Part shown: piece by piece, positions 21,538-35,745 of the stretch
How positions within the stretch are numbered: position 1 is the stretch's first letter
Layout of the letters: every line of letters begins with the position of its first letter
Assembly (NCBI GenBank): GCA_948099385.1
Contig: CANUEZ040000168.1
Coordinates: forward strand, 11,070,001 to 11,134,000
DNA length: 64,000 bases
Source: Fasciola hepatica
Lineage: Eukaryota > Platyhelminthes > Trematoda > Plagiorchiida > Fasciolidae
Direction of reading: 5' to 3'
Made by a program: the position numbers and the translations under genes
Notes under the pieces: generated by a model
Databases searched by the model: none
What the model was told of the DNA's origin: nothing
Seen by the model: only the letters and a program-made list of their open reading frames with translations

Positions 21538-22654
21538 TCAAACTAATGCATGGTCTGACTGTACGTACGTGGACCAGTAAGATCTACAGTTCTGAACAGA
21601 ACTGCGCCATCGGTAGCTTACGGCGATATGGTCAATTTGACTCAAAGTACCTGTAGAGTTAGAGCGCCATGTCGCTGTGCGACGCGAGCTGTGTCGGAAG
21701 TTTGTTCTAGACAAGAACAATCGGTTGTCTGCACAAAACTGGAGAAGCCTATCTCCGTCATCTGTACGCTCAGCAGGTAAAGCATAACGCCCACCTAAAC
21801 AGGCTTCTGACACACTAAGTTTTCCAACTTGTACATTGAAGTCACCGGCTAGCACTACAATGTCGGAACCTTTACTACTGCGAACGAGAGTGGCGAGGGC
21901 ATCATAGAACTCATCTTTCTGCAAGTCTGAGCTGCAGTCCGTTGGGGCGTACGCCGAGATCACGAACAAATTGCGTTTAACACAACTATCCTTTCGAGCG
22001 CCAACTGACTCTTGGAGTCTCACAGCACATAAACGACTGTTAACAGGAATCCAGTCTAAAAGGGCAGCCTCAACCTTGTCAGTCAAGACAATTCCTACAC
22101 CACGTTGACCCACAGCTCTAGCTGCTTCGTCTCCTGAGGTGCGCAGAATATACCTCGATGAGATACCAGGAGCAGTTAGTTGAATTACACTGCTGGAATC
22201 CTGTATAGGCGTTTCACTTAAGCAGCAGACATCAGTCTTCAGAGAATCTGTTGTGAGCGCTGGGCACACCTGCTGACAGGGCTGCATGAGTGTACGCATG
22301 TTGAAGGAGCCGAAATTCAGAGGCTGACGGGGCTTGAGAAACTGTGAGTTACCAGACAGAAGATTATTCCCGATACTATTTGACAGTGAATCGTTGCGAG
22401 TATCGACCATGTTATCAGTGGGAGCATTATGGGTGGATAGATGGGGCAAAGAGGGATGGTTAGGGACAGAAGACAAAGGTTGAATAACAGAGGGAACTCT
22501 GATCAGTAGGACACTTATCACTACCCACCCCGCTCGATGCAATGGGCAGCGCGGTCCTGATTATCCTGCACGACGACCGATGCAGTATGGAATTCTTTGT
22601 ATTGGTGCAGTTCATGGGAGATGTTGGACGGGTACTGCTAGGGTGTCCAGCCAC
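21538..22654 (-). pseudogene. RTE copy C endonuclease ORF, frameshifted
   Basis: The frame 22654-22460 starts like copies A and D, then a 2-bp loss near 22487 breaks it. The endonuclease continues in the frame 22542-21538 with LNFGSFNMRTL, CLSETPIQD, LAGDFNVQVG and SQIDHIAVSYR, ending at TGA 21540-21538. Confidence 0.8.
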
Positions 22655-22960
22655 AAAGCAGGAGAACGATTAGGGTCCTCATCGAAAGCCTTTAGTTCTA
22701 ACAAGAACCTATCTGCAAGGCAGCGGGATGGCTTTGTGGAAGCTCATTTGCTTGGGTCAATTATTCTTCCACTGATTTTGCCGATTGAGTTGCCAGCTCA
22801 AATCGACCCCCAACCTGGAGGACCAGGAGACTGGACTTTGTCTGACCTCTACCCATTGACCTGTCAGGTATGATTGCATCTCCGGCTTAAGGAAGCCATC
22901 CTGTATAGCTCTTTGGGTCATAGAGGCGCGCAAGCCATCACACCACGTCGAGGTTCAGTT

Positions 22961-23555
22961 TCGCCAGCGTCACCCGGCTTTTTGTTCGAAGTGGTAACTT
23001 TAGCCCGCGCACAACCAAGTGCTACCTGTGAGGCAACAACAATTTTTTATGTTGGGAGCCGGTGACCGAACGAGCGGTTCGTACGCATTTTGGATGGTAG
23101 TCTACCAATCCGGTATACCCAGCGCATCCTATTGATCTTGATGCATGGTTGCTGGTGGCTCTCTAGAAGCTCGTTTGCCATTCGTTAGAGGTTACCATGA
23201 CCCCGGGGTCCATACGTCCTTATTGATTGGACGGATTTTCTTGGTAGCCTTTGGATTCCAACAAGTCTCATCCCCCGATGAAGAAGTATCAGTCTTCGCA
23301 TGATGGGTGTCGTCTCACCGAGGCTTTTAGGCCTCTGTTATCCTCAACTTGGTTTGGCCCGCCTGTCGAGCTGTCGGGTTGTGCCTAAAATGGGCAGTGG
23401 GCCTCCGAGGAAATGGTATAATCGGGGAGGAGTGAGTATGTGGAGTCAAAGTCGGGTGGGAAAGAGGGGGGCGGGAGGAAAACGGATAAAAAAAGCAAAG
23501 TCCTTTATTGTTTCGTATGCACAACTTGCGTTTTTTGTTTCTTTTGTTCATGTTT
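22961..23555. other. Intronic sequence, no gene recognised
   Basis: It lies between the 5' end of copy C and the 3' end of RTE-4. G-rich runs near 23460-23490. No family resemblance was seen. Confidence 0.4.
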
Positions 23556-25370
<1,815 letters not shown>

Positions 25371-26150
25371 ACCGCTTCTCAACGGGCGTTTCCAAAGAGC
25401 AGTCCTGTCAACCGAATCTAAGGCTGCTCTGATATCCAGGAGTACGGTAGTCATCGGTCTTCAGTAAGTGTGTCGATGCTCCAGCAGTTGACGGAGGTGA
25501 ATATCTGATCAGTGCAACCTCGGTCAGGGTGAAATCCCGCATGCTGCTCATGGATTCGCTCCTCTCTGTGTGATGACAGTTTACGCAGAACGACAGACGC
25601 TAAAATCTTCGACGCAATCTGGATTGAGCTGATTCCTCTATGATTGCCACATATAGCTCGGGATCCGTCCTTGAAGACGGATTACGGTCGATTTCATCCA
25701 GTCCGTAGGACCTTCCTCTTCTTCCCATACTTTAGAGAACTAATGCGTTAGCTCTTGTCATATCGTAGCCTGCCTCCTTGAATGCAGCTGGTGGTAAGCC
25801 GTCTTGGCCTAGAGCCTTATGGCGCTTGAGAAGTGCAAGTGCACTACAAATCTCAGCTTCGCTGGGCGGGTCCAGAGACACGGACCACTGGGCACAACGT
25901 TCATCAAGAGGTATGGCAGTCTGTGCAGGAGACAGGTTGAATTGCAAATTAAAGTGTTCATCCCGCCTTTCTAAGTATCGATCAAAATTACGAATAGGCG
26001 TTCCGTCGGCTTCGCAGATTGTCTCGCTGACACCGTCTTTCGGTACCTGTGTTGCGGATAATACAATCACTGCATTCACAGCGATAACCGAGTTCGTGTC
26101 TGAGGCAATTTTTCGCCATCACGAAGAGCAGTGTTCTACAGGGTAGCTCT
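25371..26150 (-). pseudogene. RTE-4 remnant, 5' part (linker and RT fingers)
   Basis: The minus-strand frame 26079-25732 has VSETICEADGTPIRN, DEHFNLQFN, VSLDPPSEAEI and LLKRHKALGQDGLPPAAF, the region before RT motif A. Broken frames at 25500-25680 carry the H-A-G-F-x-P-x-x-G-C-T-D-Q-I-F block. It joins the 3' part across the insertion. Confidence 0.65.
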
Positions 26151-26600
26151 CTGTCGTTCATGTTTTCTTATTTGTAGTCAAAATGATTATGGTGGTAATT
26201 CTGTTCTCTAATGACAGTCGCAGCATCGACCTGTGCTCACGCAATAAACTGTCTGATTTTAAATACGCAACGATGTTTTTAGTGTTGATCTAGGTAAGTT
26301 TTTTCTAAATAATTTCAACAACAAGGTAGCTATTTTTAGAACCCTTTTTGCACCTTCGAATTTTAGTATACTACTGCAAGGCTAACTGGACCGCACACCA
26401 AACCCTGTTCTAGCTGAGGAAGTGTTCACTAAAGTGGATATTTTGTTACCAGGGCAGGTGCATCACACTAGGTGGTTGAATGCTGGTTACAGGTAGAGAA
26501 TGTGCAAAGACTACCGGTGTTTGAATGTCACCATCTTCACAGTGTTGCTGGAATATGGTGGGAAAACAGTATCATCAGTGCTGGGGTTAAATTCCAGATG
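26151..26600. other. Intronic sequence, no gene recognised
   Basis: AT-rich stretch without recognisable features. Confidence 0.4.
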
Positions 26601-26607
26601 TTGGGAA

Positions 26608-26740
26608 TCAAATATCAACCACTCCAAGTCTCAGGGTCTCGTTGCTGGTTATCCCTAGTAGTGCAGTGGGCTTTTGTGGCTATGGAGTACATACTACTTT
26701 CACTATGCTCATGCGTAAGCATGTAATAAAAATAACTAGA
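26608..26740 (+). repeat. tRNA-derived SINE, 3' part only
   Basis: The body and tail of the SINE family defined at 44050-44335 and 53738-53990: the ctccaagtctcagggtctcg block, ctggttatccctagtagtgc, ggctatggagta and the terminal gcaagcatgtaataaaaa. The tRNA-like head is missing. Confidence 0.75.
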
Positions 26741-26754
26741 GCAAGTACGTGGTC

Positions 26755-27000
26755 TAAACAGGCTAAGATGGTTGGGACATATGTTACATATTCCCTTTGA
26801 TGAACTTTCTCGGTGTGCACCGCTTTTCCAGGGTGGTTACAACTTGGACAGTGGGTTTTGGTGGGTAGTACATGACACGGAGAAACGGTATTATGGTTTT
26901 GACGAGCAGGCCTAGCCGAGTAAGACGTGTTAGTCTTCCGTCTTTGGGTCCACGAGATCCATCCACGGGATGGTTTGGGACATAAAGCCCCATGAGTACA
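26755..27000 (+). pseudogene. RTE 3'-end fragment, plus strand
   Basis: Broken plus-strand frames read LNRLRWLGHMLHIPFDELSR, then SLGPRDPSTGWF, the RTE C-terminal domain as at 52716-52920. The fragment abuts RTE-5 in opposite orientation. Confidence 0.6.
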
Positions 27001-27049
27001 TGCCCTAGGCAACGATTCAGGTGCGTTCGAATTATCTCGTCAAAATAGT

Positions 27050-28070
27050 TTTCACTCAACTTTCTTTTCTGTCTTGGCCTCCACGGTGTCTTTTCCAGCC
27101 AACCTTAGGCTCAACGAATGAAACACGATGGAACAGTCAATGGGTTATCATACGCAACACGTGCCCTAGCTAACGAAGCCTGCGGAGCGATATTATTGCA
27201 CTAACTGGATGCGCGGCACGCCTGGTTCCATAAACGCGCATTCGAACTGTGTAACCGTTTATTCGTTGTTATCATCAAACTCGCGAGGTATTCTTAGGTA
27301 AAATGAATTGCAGAACGCCACTTGAGCCTTCGCTGTTCAGTTGTCCGCATCGTCCCCAACTACCCGTCAGCAAGTATACAGCTTCTCAAGTAAAAAAAAC
27401 GTTTCGACCATTTCTTAACTATCGGTGGTGAGGGTAAGTACGGGGATGGACTCCTGCCATTATTGTAGAAACACTTTACACTGGAGGATGAAAAGCACAT
27501 TCTGTACTGTAATACAGACGACGCAAGGTTGTCTAGGATGCACTGTGCCAAAGTGACATCGTCGCAAACCAGTGCGATGTCATCTGCATAGTCTAAATAC
27601 AGAAGTCTGTTACCAGGTAGGATCTCAACGCCTTCGTTCGTATGATTTCCTTATGCCTTTTGTGGGATTTCGTCGATCGCAAAATTAAACAGGACGGGTG
27701 AGAGTGGGGAGCCTTGACGCACGCCGCTTCCAACTGGGAAGTAAGGTGACGATGAGCCATATGCTTGTACTCGGCCTGAAGTCTGATGGCATAGCGCTTG
27801 GATGATTTTGACATACTTGTCAAGCCCTCTCCGTCAAACGAAACAAACCCGGAGGGTCGTCCTATTAACGGAATCAAAAGCTGCTCGGATATCCAAAAAT
27901 AAGATTACCACCGGTCCATGATATGTGTGGTGGAGTTTGATTATTTGACGGATGGTGTAAATGTGGTCGATGCACCCGCGGTTGGGTCGAAAACCAGACT
28001 GTTATTCACAGACATGTTGTTCGCGAACTGGAGACAATCTGTGGAGGTGTGAGGAAGTTGAAAACGAAAA
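27050..28070 (-). pseudogene. RTE-5 reverse-transcriptase remnant
   Basis: Minus-strand decayed RT. Readable blocks are SGFRPNRGCIDHIYTI (near 27960-28005), VILFLDIRAAFDSVNRTTL, SGVRQGSPLSPVLFNFAIDEI and LLYLDYADDIALVCDD (near 27575-27605, catalytic Asp pair intact). Frameshifts separate the blocks. It is a lineage different from copies A-D. Confidence 0.7.
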
Positions 28071-28499
28071 AGATTTTTTTCAAGCAAGCCGTTAACGAGC
28101 TCGAGCGTGCCAGGCTGGATTAAATAAGCAATAGTCAGTAATTTTGCGAATCATGCAAGAAGTTACCCCTTTTCGCTGATCGAACAGTCATCTACAGTCC
28201 GACGCAAATCGGTCCAGCGGATCAGCAATCAACCCGGCAAAAGTTTTTATCAGCTTATCAATTCAACAGGGCTTGAACCTAACTGGACGCTCGAGTTCAG
28301 GTATATTCGATTTTCACTTTAAATACCGCGTTGTAATTCCTATGAAAAGCAGTGGTTTTGACGAGCTGAGTTGTCATCTGATTTCCCACGGCGGACTAGA
28401 GCGATCGGAGTTGCAAGCAGAGATGGAGTGCGCAGGTTCTCATTCAGGCCGTGGAAAAGAACCCGTGAATTATTGAGGCTAATAGCATTGACGCTAGCT
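28071..28499. other. Intronic sequence, no gene recognised
   Basis: Possibly decayed RTE sequence, but no block could be read with confidence. Confidence 0.35.
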
Positions 28500-29130
28500 A
28501 GATCAAACTTATCCCTCGGCATTAGGGACAGATGTTTGTAGCTCCTTTCTTATGTATACGGATGATAGACATGCAGTTTGAACTTTCGGGACGCAGTCGT
28601 GGGTCCAGATCTCGGTAAAGAGGTTAGTGAGCCCTTTTGAGAGGGACATGCCGCTATCTTCGAAGGGAGCGGAGGGAGGGAGTTCATCGGGGCCGAGAGC
28701 TTTATTGCGCCTGAGGAGGTGGATCACACGATCTACTTCTTCGGTGGATGAGACAGTACAGAACGTTCATGGAGCATGAACTGGTTCAGACGAAAGCGGC
28801 TTTGGAGGTTCGCACTCAACGTGAGTAGACGATAGTCTGTTCATAGACGGGGCAGTCGATTGCCGTTGCCTATGCACCAATGGCTGACGCCGCTTTGGCC
28901 TCCAAGCTTTCTTTCGTCTGGACCTAGGTGGCCAATGTGGGCGTTCAGATCTCCAGACAGTACCACCGTGTGTCTGTGGGATGTCAATGGCCACTGTCTC
29001 GAGGGTGCGCGCTAGAACTGCATATCGGCTGATTTGCATTAGAGTGCAAACTCTGAAAGTTGTAAGCTTCGGTGATATAAGTGGTCTCAGTAGTGGTTTC
29101 GATGAACTACATGCAACGAAAGGAGGCATC
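28500..29130 (-). pseudogene. RTE-3 remnant with internal deletion
   Basis: Minus-strand frames 29129-28767 and 28727-28509 match the plus-strand RTE-3 at 62353-63900. They contain ARTLETVAIDI, then endonuclease-region peptides, then VIHLLRRNKALGPDELPPSAPF from the RT fingers. Relative to the 62-kb copy, about 750 bp between the endonuclease and RT parts is missing here. Confidence 0.65.
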
Positions 29131-29398
29131 TCATTTGCATATCCAGCGTCTATCTATGGCAACCTGAGAAGTACACGATATAGTAGTGTTAATATTATTG
29201 TGTGCAAGAGAGTGGTGGTGGGTATGGTAATAGACAGATGGTTTCGTCGAACGCCAGCACCTCGGTCATAGCTTAGGTAGCTTGACTGAGTGAACAAAGT
29301 CGAGCGTGAGTAGCAACCTCTGCAATACCTCATATGGTCCCAGCTTGTCCGTCGTTTGCACGCTGATGAGCCGTCATTTACGTTACGCGCTGGTCTTT
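29131..29398. other. Intronic sequence, no gene recognised
   Basis: No feature was seen. Confidence 0.4.
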
Positions 29399-29610
29399 TT
29401 ACTTATCTGGTTCTCCCGGCATCTTTATTAATGGTGGTTTTCTAAGAGAGACAAAATCCGCACTTAGGAGTATAACCATCCATTGTGAATTTGGCAGCGA
29501 CAAAATAGCAATCCCAGTTAGCAGAACGAGAGAGGTAATAAGCGCTTTACTTGACAAATAACAGTCGTACAGTGGCTGAAAAAAATAAAAATTTAATGAT
29601 GGGTTACACA
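29399..29610 (-). repeat. LTR-like fragment related to Gypsy-2 5' end
   Basis: The minus strand starts tgtgtaacccatca and matches 38066-37930 for over 100 bp (cagccac.., ..aaagcg..tatta, ..attcacaa). It has the same orientation as Gypsy-2. It could be the other LTR of Gypsy-2, separated from it by the RTE-2/B insertion, or a solo relative. Confidence 0.5.
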
Positions 29611-29614
29611 CTAC

Positions 29615-30460
29615 TTCATCATCATCGTACGGCGTTAAACAGCAGGGTGAGCCCCACTGATGACTGCTTTTCTCACCATGTTACGCGTAGAAGTAGTAAG
29701 AATGAGTATACAAGATGGACAGAGAAGGGGCCTACAGCGGTGGGATAAGGAAAGAGCGCCCTAGTAGCCAGCACACGGAATACACAGTTTAACTGTACAA
29801 GCGCACATTGATCAATCATTCTGATTAGACAGAAGGTGACAACACGATCGCTACTGTTCATGGTTCGCTGCCGTATCCTTCATTGTCCCCAGCCAGTTGG
29901 TTGAGGGGTTTTTTGGACCCCAACCACGAAGATGTGAGGCGTCTAAATTTCCTAAATTCTCTGTCCATTTTCCCATTTTCCACTTCCACGTCATCTGTTG
30001 ACCTCCATATAACTTCTTCCACTTCCGAGTGTGAAAAAAACAGGGCACGGTACGGTAGGCATGTGTTTGTCATACGTAACACATGCCCCAACCAATGAAG
30101 TCTCCTAAGCTGGATACGTCGTCATAGGACATTCTCAGAACTAATACCCAGTACTCGACTTGTGACCTCAACATTGCCCACTCGGTCATTTCATCCAGTC
30201 TTAGCAGTACTGCGTAAGCATCGATGGTCGAAAACCGCGAGGCGACAGGAATCTTCCACACGTAGACTCCAAGTCTCTCGACAGTACAGCAGATTTGGGC
30301 GAACCGCGTCACAGTACACACGACGTTTTAACTTCAGGAAAATATCAGGTCGGCGCCACATGTGCTTCAGTCCAGCGTACGCTGCTCGAGCACTGGATGT
30401 GGGCGTGCTCCCCTCTACTACCGTGCATTCATCCGTCGTCAAGCTGCTGCCGAGGTAAGT
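29615..30460 (-). mobile_element. RTE-2 remnant, 3' half (left of nested copy B)
   Basis: The 3' (ATG)n tail is at 29617-29627 (plus strand catcatcatc). Broken frames encode the RTE C-terminal domain (LYCRETWSLRVEDS, GHVLRMTNTCLPYRALF, GWGPKNPSTNWLGT). The element continues at 33143 after the nested copy B. It is older and more decayed than A-D. Confidence 0.8.
30451..30460. repeat. 10-bp target-site duplication, left (cgaggtaagt)
   Basis: Repeated exactly at 33143-33152 on the other side of RTE copy B. RTE-2 coding sequence is continuous across the pair. Confidence 0.85.
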
Positions 30461-33142
30461 CATCATCATCATCGTACAGCGTTAAACAGTAGGGCAAGCC
30501 CCACTGACCACTGCCTTTCTCACCATGTTGCACGTTGAATTAGAAAGTATGAATATACAAGATGGACAGGGAGTGGACCTACATGGGTGGGAAAAGAAAA
30601 GAATGCCCTAGTAGACAACACACGGAATACACAGTCTAACTGTACAAACGTACACCGATCAAACATTCTGATTCGATAGAAAGTGACAACACGATCGCCA
30701 CTGTTCGCGGTTCGCGGCCATATCCTTCAGTGTCTCCAGCCAACTAGTAGACGGATCTTTTGGACCCCAACCACGAAGACGTGAAGCACCTACTTTTCCT
30801 AAGCCTGCTGTACATTTTCTCATTCCTCGCTGCCACGTCATCTGTTGACCTCCACGTGGTTTCTTCCACTCCCTGGGAGGGGCGGAAAATAGGACACGGT
30901 ACGGTAGACGTGTGTTTGACATACGTAACACGTGTCCCAACCAACGAAGTCTACTAAGTTGGATACGCTGTGACAAAACGTTCTCTGAATTAGTACCCAA
31001 TACTCGCTTTCTCACCTCATCGTTGCTTACTCGGCTATTCCACCCAATCCTAGCGGTACTACGTAAACATCGATGGTCGAAAACCTCAAGACGACGAATA
31101 TCTTCAGCACGCAGACTCCAAGTTTCGCAACCATACAACAAAACTGAACGCACAGTGGCACAGTATACACGACGTTTCAACTTCAGTGAAATATCGGATC
31201 GGCGCCACAAGTGCTTCAGTCCAGTGTACGCCGCTCGAGCCTTGGATATCCGCGTACTCACCTCTACTACTTTGCTCCCATCCGTCGTCACGCAGCTACC
31301 GAGGTTGGTGAAGTGATCGACAACTGCCAGCACCTCCCCATCGAGCATCAAGCTTGGAATCGTTGACGTCCAGTCTTGTAACATCACCTTGCACTTTGAA
31401 GGTGCAAAGCGCATGCCGAATGGAGCTACAGCTCTAGCGAGATTATCTAGTGCACGCTGAGCATGTTCCGTGGATTCGAACAAGCAGACAACGTCGTCTG
31501 CGTAATCTAGGTCACATAGCTTTTCACTATCTCCTAGTTCGACGCCTACATCCTGAAGATTTTGCAAAGCACTCTCCATTATTTCGTCCATGACGAAGTT
31601 AAAAAGGAATGGAGACAAAAGGCATCCCTGCCGAACACCACTGGTCGTTTCGAACCGACCGGATAGTTCACCGTAAACCCTTACGCGGCCAGAAGTATGA
31701 GAATACAGTGATCTAATTAGGTTCACGAACTTCTGGGGCATACCTTTTCGATGAAGAGTACTGAAAAGCGATGTTCGATCAACTGAATCGAAGGCGCCTT
31801 TCAGGTCTAAGAAAAGCATTATTGTTGGTCGGCGGTGCGTGTGACGCGTTTCAAGTAGTCGGCGAAGAGTAAAAATCTGGTCGATGCATCCTCGACCTGG
31901 GCGGAATCCAGCCTGCTGTTCGCGGACATTCCTCTCGCGAGCCGGTGTAAGACGGTGCAGCAAAATCAGAGCTAATACTTTGGTGACTATCGGGATTAAG
32001 CTAATCCCACGATGATTACTGCAGTCATTGCGTATTCCCTTCTTGAACATGGGAACGATCAATGACTCACTCCATATTAACGGAATACGCTCCTCCTTCC
32101 AAATGTCACGGAGCAAGGCGGTTAGTGATTTTATCAACGCCTCACCACCCAGTTTGAAAAGAACTGGAGGAAGTTCGTCGGGACCTGCCGCTTTCCCCCG
32201 CCTTAGTAATCGAATACATGACTCTACTTCTACTTCTGATGGGGGCTCAAGTGATACCACCCAAGAAGTCACAGTTGTTGACACGGGAGTAACTACACTA
32301 GCGTGCGGCCAGCTAAACTGTTCCTTGAAGTACTCGGCCCATCGGTCAAGCCTTTGCAGTTTGTTATGGATGGGTTCTCCATTTTTATTGCAAATCGTTT
32401 CACTGACCTGAGTTCGCCGTCCACCGGTGTCACGAATAAGTTTGAACAGTCTTTGACTGTTACCTGAAGCAGCTGCCACTTCCATTTCTTCGGCTACATT
32501 GACCCACCAATTTTCGCGATCCTTCTTAAGGCTTTTAGTAACTTGTCTTTGCAGCTTTCTCCGCATCTTATTCATCTCCTTACGGTTCGAGAGCTGACGC
32601 TTTTGCTCCATTATACTCAGCGACTCTTGCGAGACCCAGTGTCTTTGGTGGACAACGGATCGAGGACCACAGGCGAAACCTGCTGCTAAGTGCATCGCTT
32701 GTTTGATATGAGCCCAATGCTCATCTACATTACTGTTCTCCGTGGATCCTAGCTCATGTGCTAACTTCTGCTCATAACGGGTGCGTATTTCTGGATCACA
32801 CAAACGTTGCACGGCTAATCCGGTTTGCGGTTTGCGACGATGGCCATGGAGCTGGAGAGATAATCGCATTAAAACTAAGGCATGGTCCGACTCTACGTAC
32901 GTGGACCAGTAAGATCTACAGTTCTGAACAGAACTGCGCCATCGGTAGCTTACGGCGATATGGTCAGTTTGACTCAAGGTACTTGTAGAGTTAGAGCGCC
33001 ATGTCGCTGTGCGACGCGAGCTGTGTCGGAAATTTGTGCTAGACAAGAACAATTGATTGTCTGCACAAAATTGGAGAAGCCTATCCCCGTTATCTGTGCG
33101 CTCAGCGGGTAAAGCACAACGCCCACCTAAACAGGCTTCTGA
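30461..33142 (-). mobile_element. RTE-like retrotransposon, copy B (5'-truncated, nested in RTE-2)
   Basis: A 2682-bp copy with the 3' catcatcatc tail at 30461, truncated at its 5' end inside the endonuclease (33142), bordered by a 10-bp duplication. It matches copy D at a constant offset of 14,709 bp with no length difference seen over the ORF and about four amino-acid differences. This is a textbook target-primed insertion. Confidence 0.9.
30659..33142 (-). pseudogene. RTE copy B ORF (intact RT, endonuclease 5'-truncated)
   Basis: Open from the truncation point to the stop at 30659; the first Met at 33052 gives 797 residues. It contains the end of the endonuclease (SQTDHIAVSYR), the linker, RT motifs GKAAGPDELPP, LFLDLKGAFDSVD, SGVRQGCLLSPFLFNF and DLDYADDVVCLF, and the C-terminal RLRWLGHVLRMS. 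The RT is apparently undamaged, but without most of the endonuclease and any promoter it cannot mobilise itself. Confidence 0.85.
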
Positions 33143-33152
33143 CGAGGTAAGT
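33143..33152. repeat. 10-bp target-site duplication, right
   Basis: Same ten bases as 30451-30460. Confidence 0.85.
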
Positions 33153-35745
33153 GAAGCGGTCGAAAATTGCTAGCACCTCCCCATCGAGCATCAAGGTCGA
33201 AACCGTTGATGTCCAGTCTTGTAACATCACTTTACACTTTGACGGTGCAAAGCGCATGCCGAATGGAGCTACAGCTTTTGCGAGTTTATCTAATGCACGT
33301 TTAGCATGTTCTGTGCATTTGAACAATCAGACAAGGTCGTCGGCGTAATCCAGGTCACAGCTTTCCATTGTTTGCCAGTTCGATGCCTAACTCCTGAAAA
33401 TTTCTCAAGGCATTCTCCATCATCTCGTCCATGACGAGGTTGAATAGGAAAGGTGAAATGGTACATCCTTGTCGAACAGCGCTTGTTGTTTCGAATGGAT
33501 TGGGCAGCTCACCGTAGCCCCTTACACGGCCAGAAGTATAAGAGTACAATGATCTCAGTAGATTCACAAACTTCTGTGGCATACGTTTTCGGTGAAAAGC
33601 ACTGAATAACACTGTTCGAACAAGTGAATCGAAGGCACTTTTCAAATTAACGGTCTGTATGTGTGTGCGTGTGTGACGTGTTTCAAGTAATTGTCGACGC
33701 ATCCTCCACCTGGGCGGAATGGGGCCTATTCTCGGGTTTTCCTCTCGTGGGTCGGTATCAGACGGCGCAGCAAAATTGAGGCTCATACCTTGGTCACTGT
33801 CGGAATTAAACTTATCCCACGATAGTCACTACAGTCATTGCGTATTGCCTTCTTGAAGATGGGAGCAATCAACGACTCTTAGCACAATAACGGAATACGC
33901 CGCTGGTTCCAAATGTCACGGAGCAAGGTGGTAAGGGAGTTTATAAACATACCATCACGAAATTTGAAAAGAACGAGAAGAAGTTCGTTGGGACCGGCCG
34001 CTTTTCCACGCTTTAGTAATCGAACGCTTGATTCTACTTCCACTTCCGATGGGGGCTCAAGTGATACCACCCAAGGAGTCGCAGTTGTTAAGGCGGGAGT
34101 AACTACACTAGCATGCGGCCAGCCAAACTGTTCCTTGAAGTATTCGGCCCAACGGTCGAGCCTTTGTTGATTGCCATGAATGTGGTCTCCATTTCTATCG
34201 CATATTGTCTCACTGACCGGAGTGCGCCGTCCACCGGTGTTGTAAATAAGTTTGAACAACCTTTGACTTTTACCGGAAGCAGCTGCCACTTCCATTTCTT
34301 CGGCTTTCTTAACCCACTAATTTTCACGATTCTTCTTTAGTCTTTTCGTAACTTGCGCATGTAGGCGTCTTTGTATCTTACTCACCTCTTTACGACTCGG
34401 GAGCTGACGGTTTTACTCCATCAGACTCAGTGACTGTTGAGAAATCCAGTGTCATCAATGGACATCGGACCTAGGACCGCAGGCGAAACCTGTTGCCACG
34501 TTCATCGCCTGCTGGATATGTGGCCAATGCTCATCTACATTACTGCTCGTCGTAGTTCGCAGCTCATATGATAATTTATGTTCATAAATTGTGCGCACTT
34601 CTGAATCAGACAAACTTTTTACAGCTAACCGGATTTGTGGTTTTTGTCAATGACCATGGAGCTGGAGCGATAATCGCATTTAAACCAATGTATTGTCTGA
34701 CTCTATGTATGTGGATCAGTAGAATCTACAGTTCTGAATAGAATTGCGCCACTGGTAGCTTACTGCAATTAGATCAATCTTGCTCAGACTATCCGTAGAG
34801 TTAGAGTGCCGTGTAGCTGTGTGACGCGAGATGTGTCGTAAATTTGTACTAAACGGGAACAACCGATTGTCTGCACCAAACTGGAGAAGACTGTCCCCGT
34901 TATCTGTTCGCTGAACGGTAAGGCACAAAGCCCATCTAACTAAGCGTCTGACACACTCAGTTTGCCAACTTGTTCAATAAAGTCATCAGCTAGCACTACG
35001 ATGTCAGAGTTTTTGCTGTTGAGAACGAGAGTGGTGAGTGCATCGTGGAACTCATCCTTCTGTGTATCAGAGCTGTAATCTGCTGGGTCGTCTGCCGAAC
35101 CGCGCTTAAAAAAGCTATCCTTTCGAACGCCAACTGAGCCCTGGAGTCTTCCAGCACATAAACGACTATAAGTCGGTATCCAGCGTAAAAGGGTAGCCTC
35201 AGCCTTATCAATCAAGATTATTCCTATACCACGTTGACGTACAGCTTTAGCTGCTACGTCTCCTAAGGTGTGCAGGAAGTACCTCGATGAGATGCCCGGA
35301 GACGTTAGGTGAATCACTGCTGGAATCCTGGGTGCGCGTTTCACTTCAGCAGCAGATATTAATCTTCAGGAAGTCTGTTGTGAGCAATATGCACGCCTGT
35401 TGACCAGCCTGCATGAGTGTACGCACGTTACAGGAGCCGAGATTTAAAAGCTGACGAGGCTTTAAGAAGTGTCAGTCGTGAGACTGAGGATTATTCACGA
35501 CACCATTTCACAGTGAACCGTTGTGGGTATCAGGCGTGCTATCAGTGAGGACAGGAGACAAAGGTTGAATAAAAGAGAGGGAACTCCGAGCATTAGCTCA
35601 CATATCACTGCCCATCCCGTTGGAAGCAATGAGCAACGCCGTCCTAATTATCCCGCACGACAGAATGGAATTCTCTGTATTCGTGCGGATCATGAGAGAT
35701 GTTGGACGGGTACTGCTAAGGCGTCCAGCCGCTAAGCAGGGGATT
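33143..35745 (-). mobile_element. RTE-2 remnant, 5' half (right of nested copy B)
   Basis: Broken frames carry the RT (33786-33355: TSAVRQGCTISPFLFNLVMDEMM; YADD near 33335), the linker and fingers (34295-33879) and endonuclease parts (35344-34940, 34928-34716). The 5' end near 35745 stops short of the leader seen in copies A, C and D. The copy at 61073-62345 is nearly identical in the endonuclease part. Confidence 0.8.

Larger units (their letters stand above)
19122..22960 (-). mobile_element. RTE-like retrotransposon, copy C (near full length)
   Basis: A minus-strand element whose 3' end is an (ATG)n tail (plus strand catcatcat, 19126-19140). Its 5' end near 22955 matches copies A and D. 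Length about 3.8 kb. The main ORF is interrupted by a 2-bp deletion near 22487 and a TGA at 21540-21538, so it is not intact. It shares the TGA with copy A but not with B and D, which places A and C in one subfamily. Confidence 0.85.
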
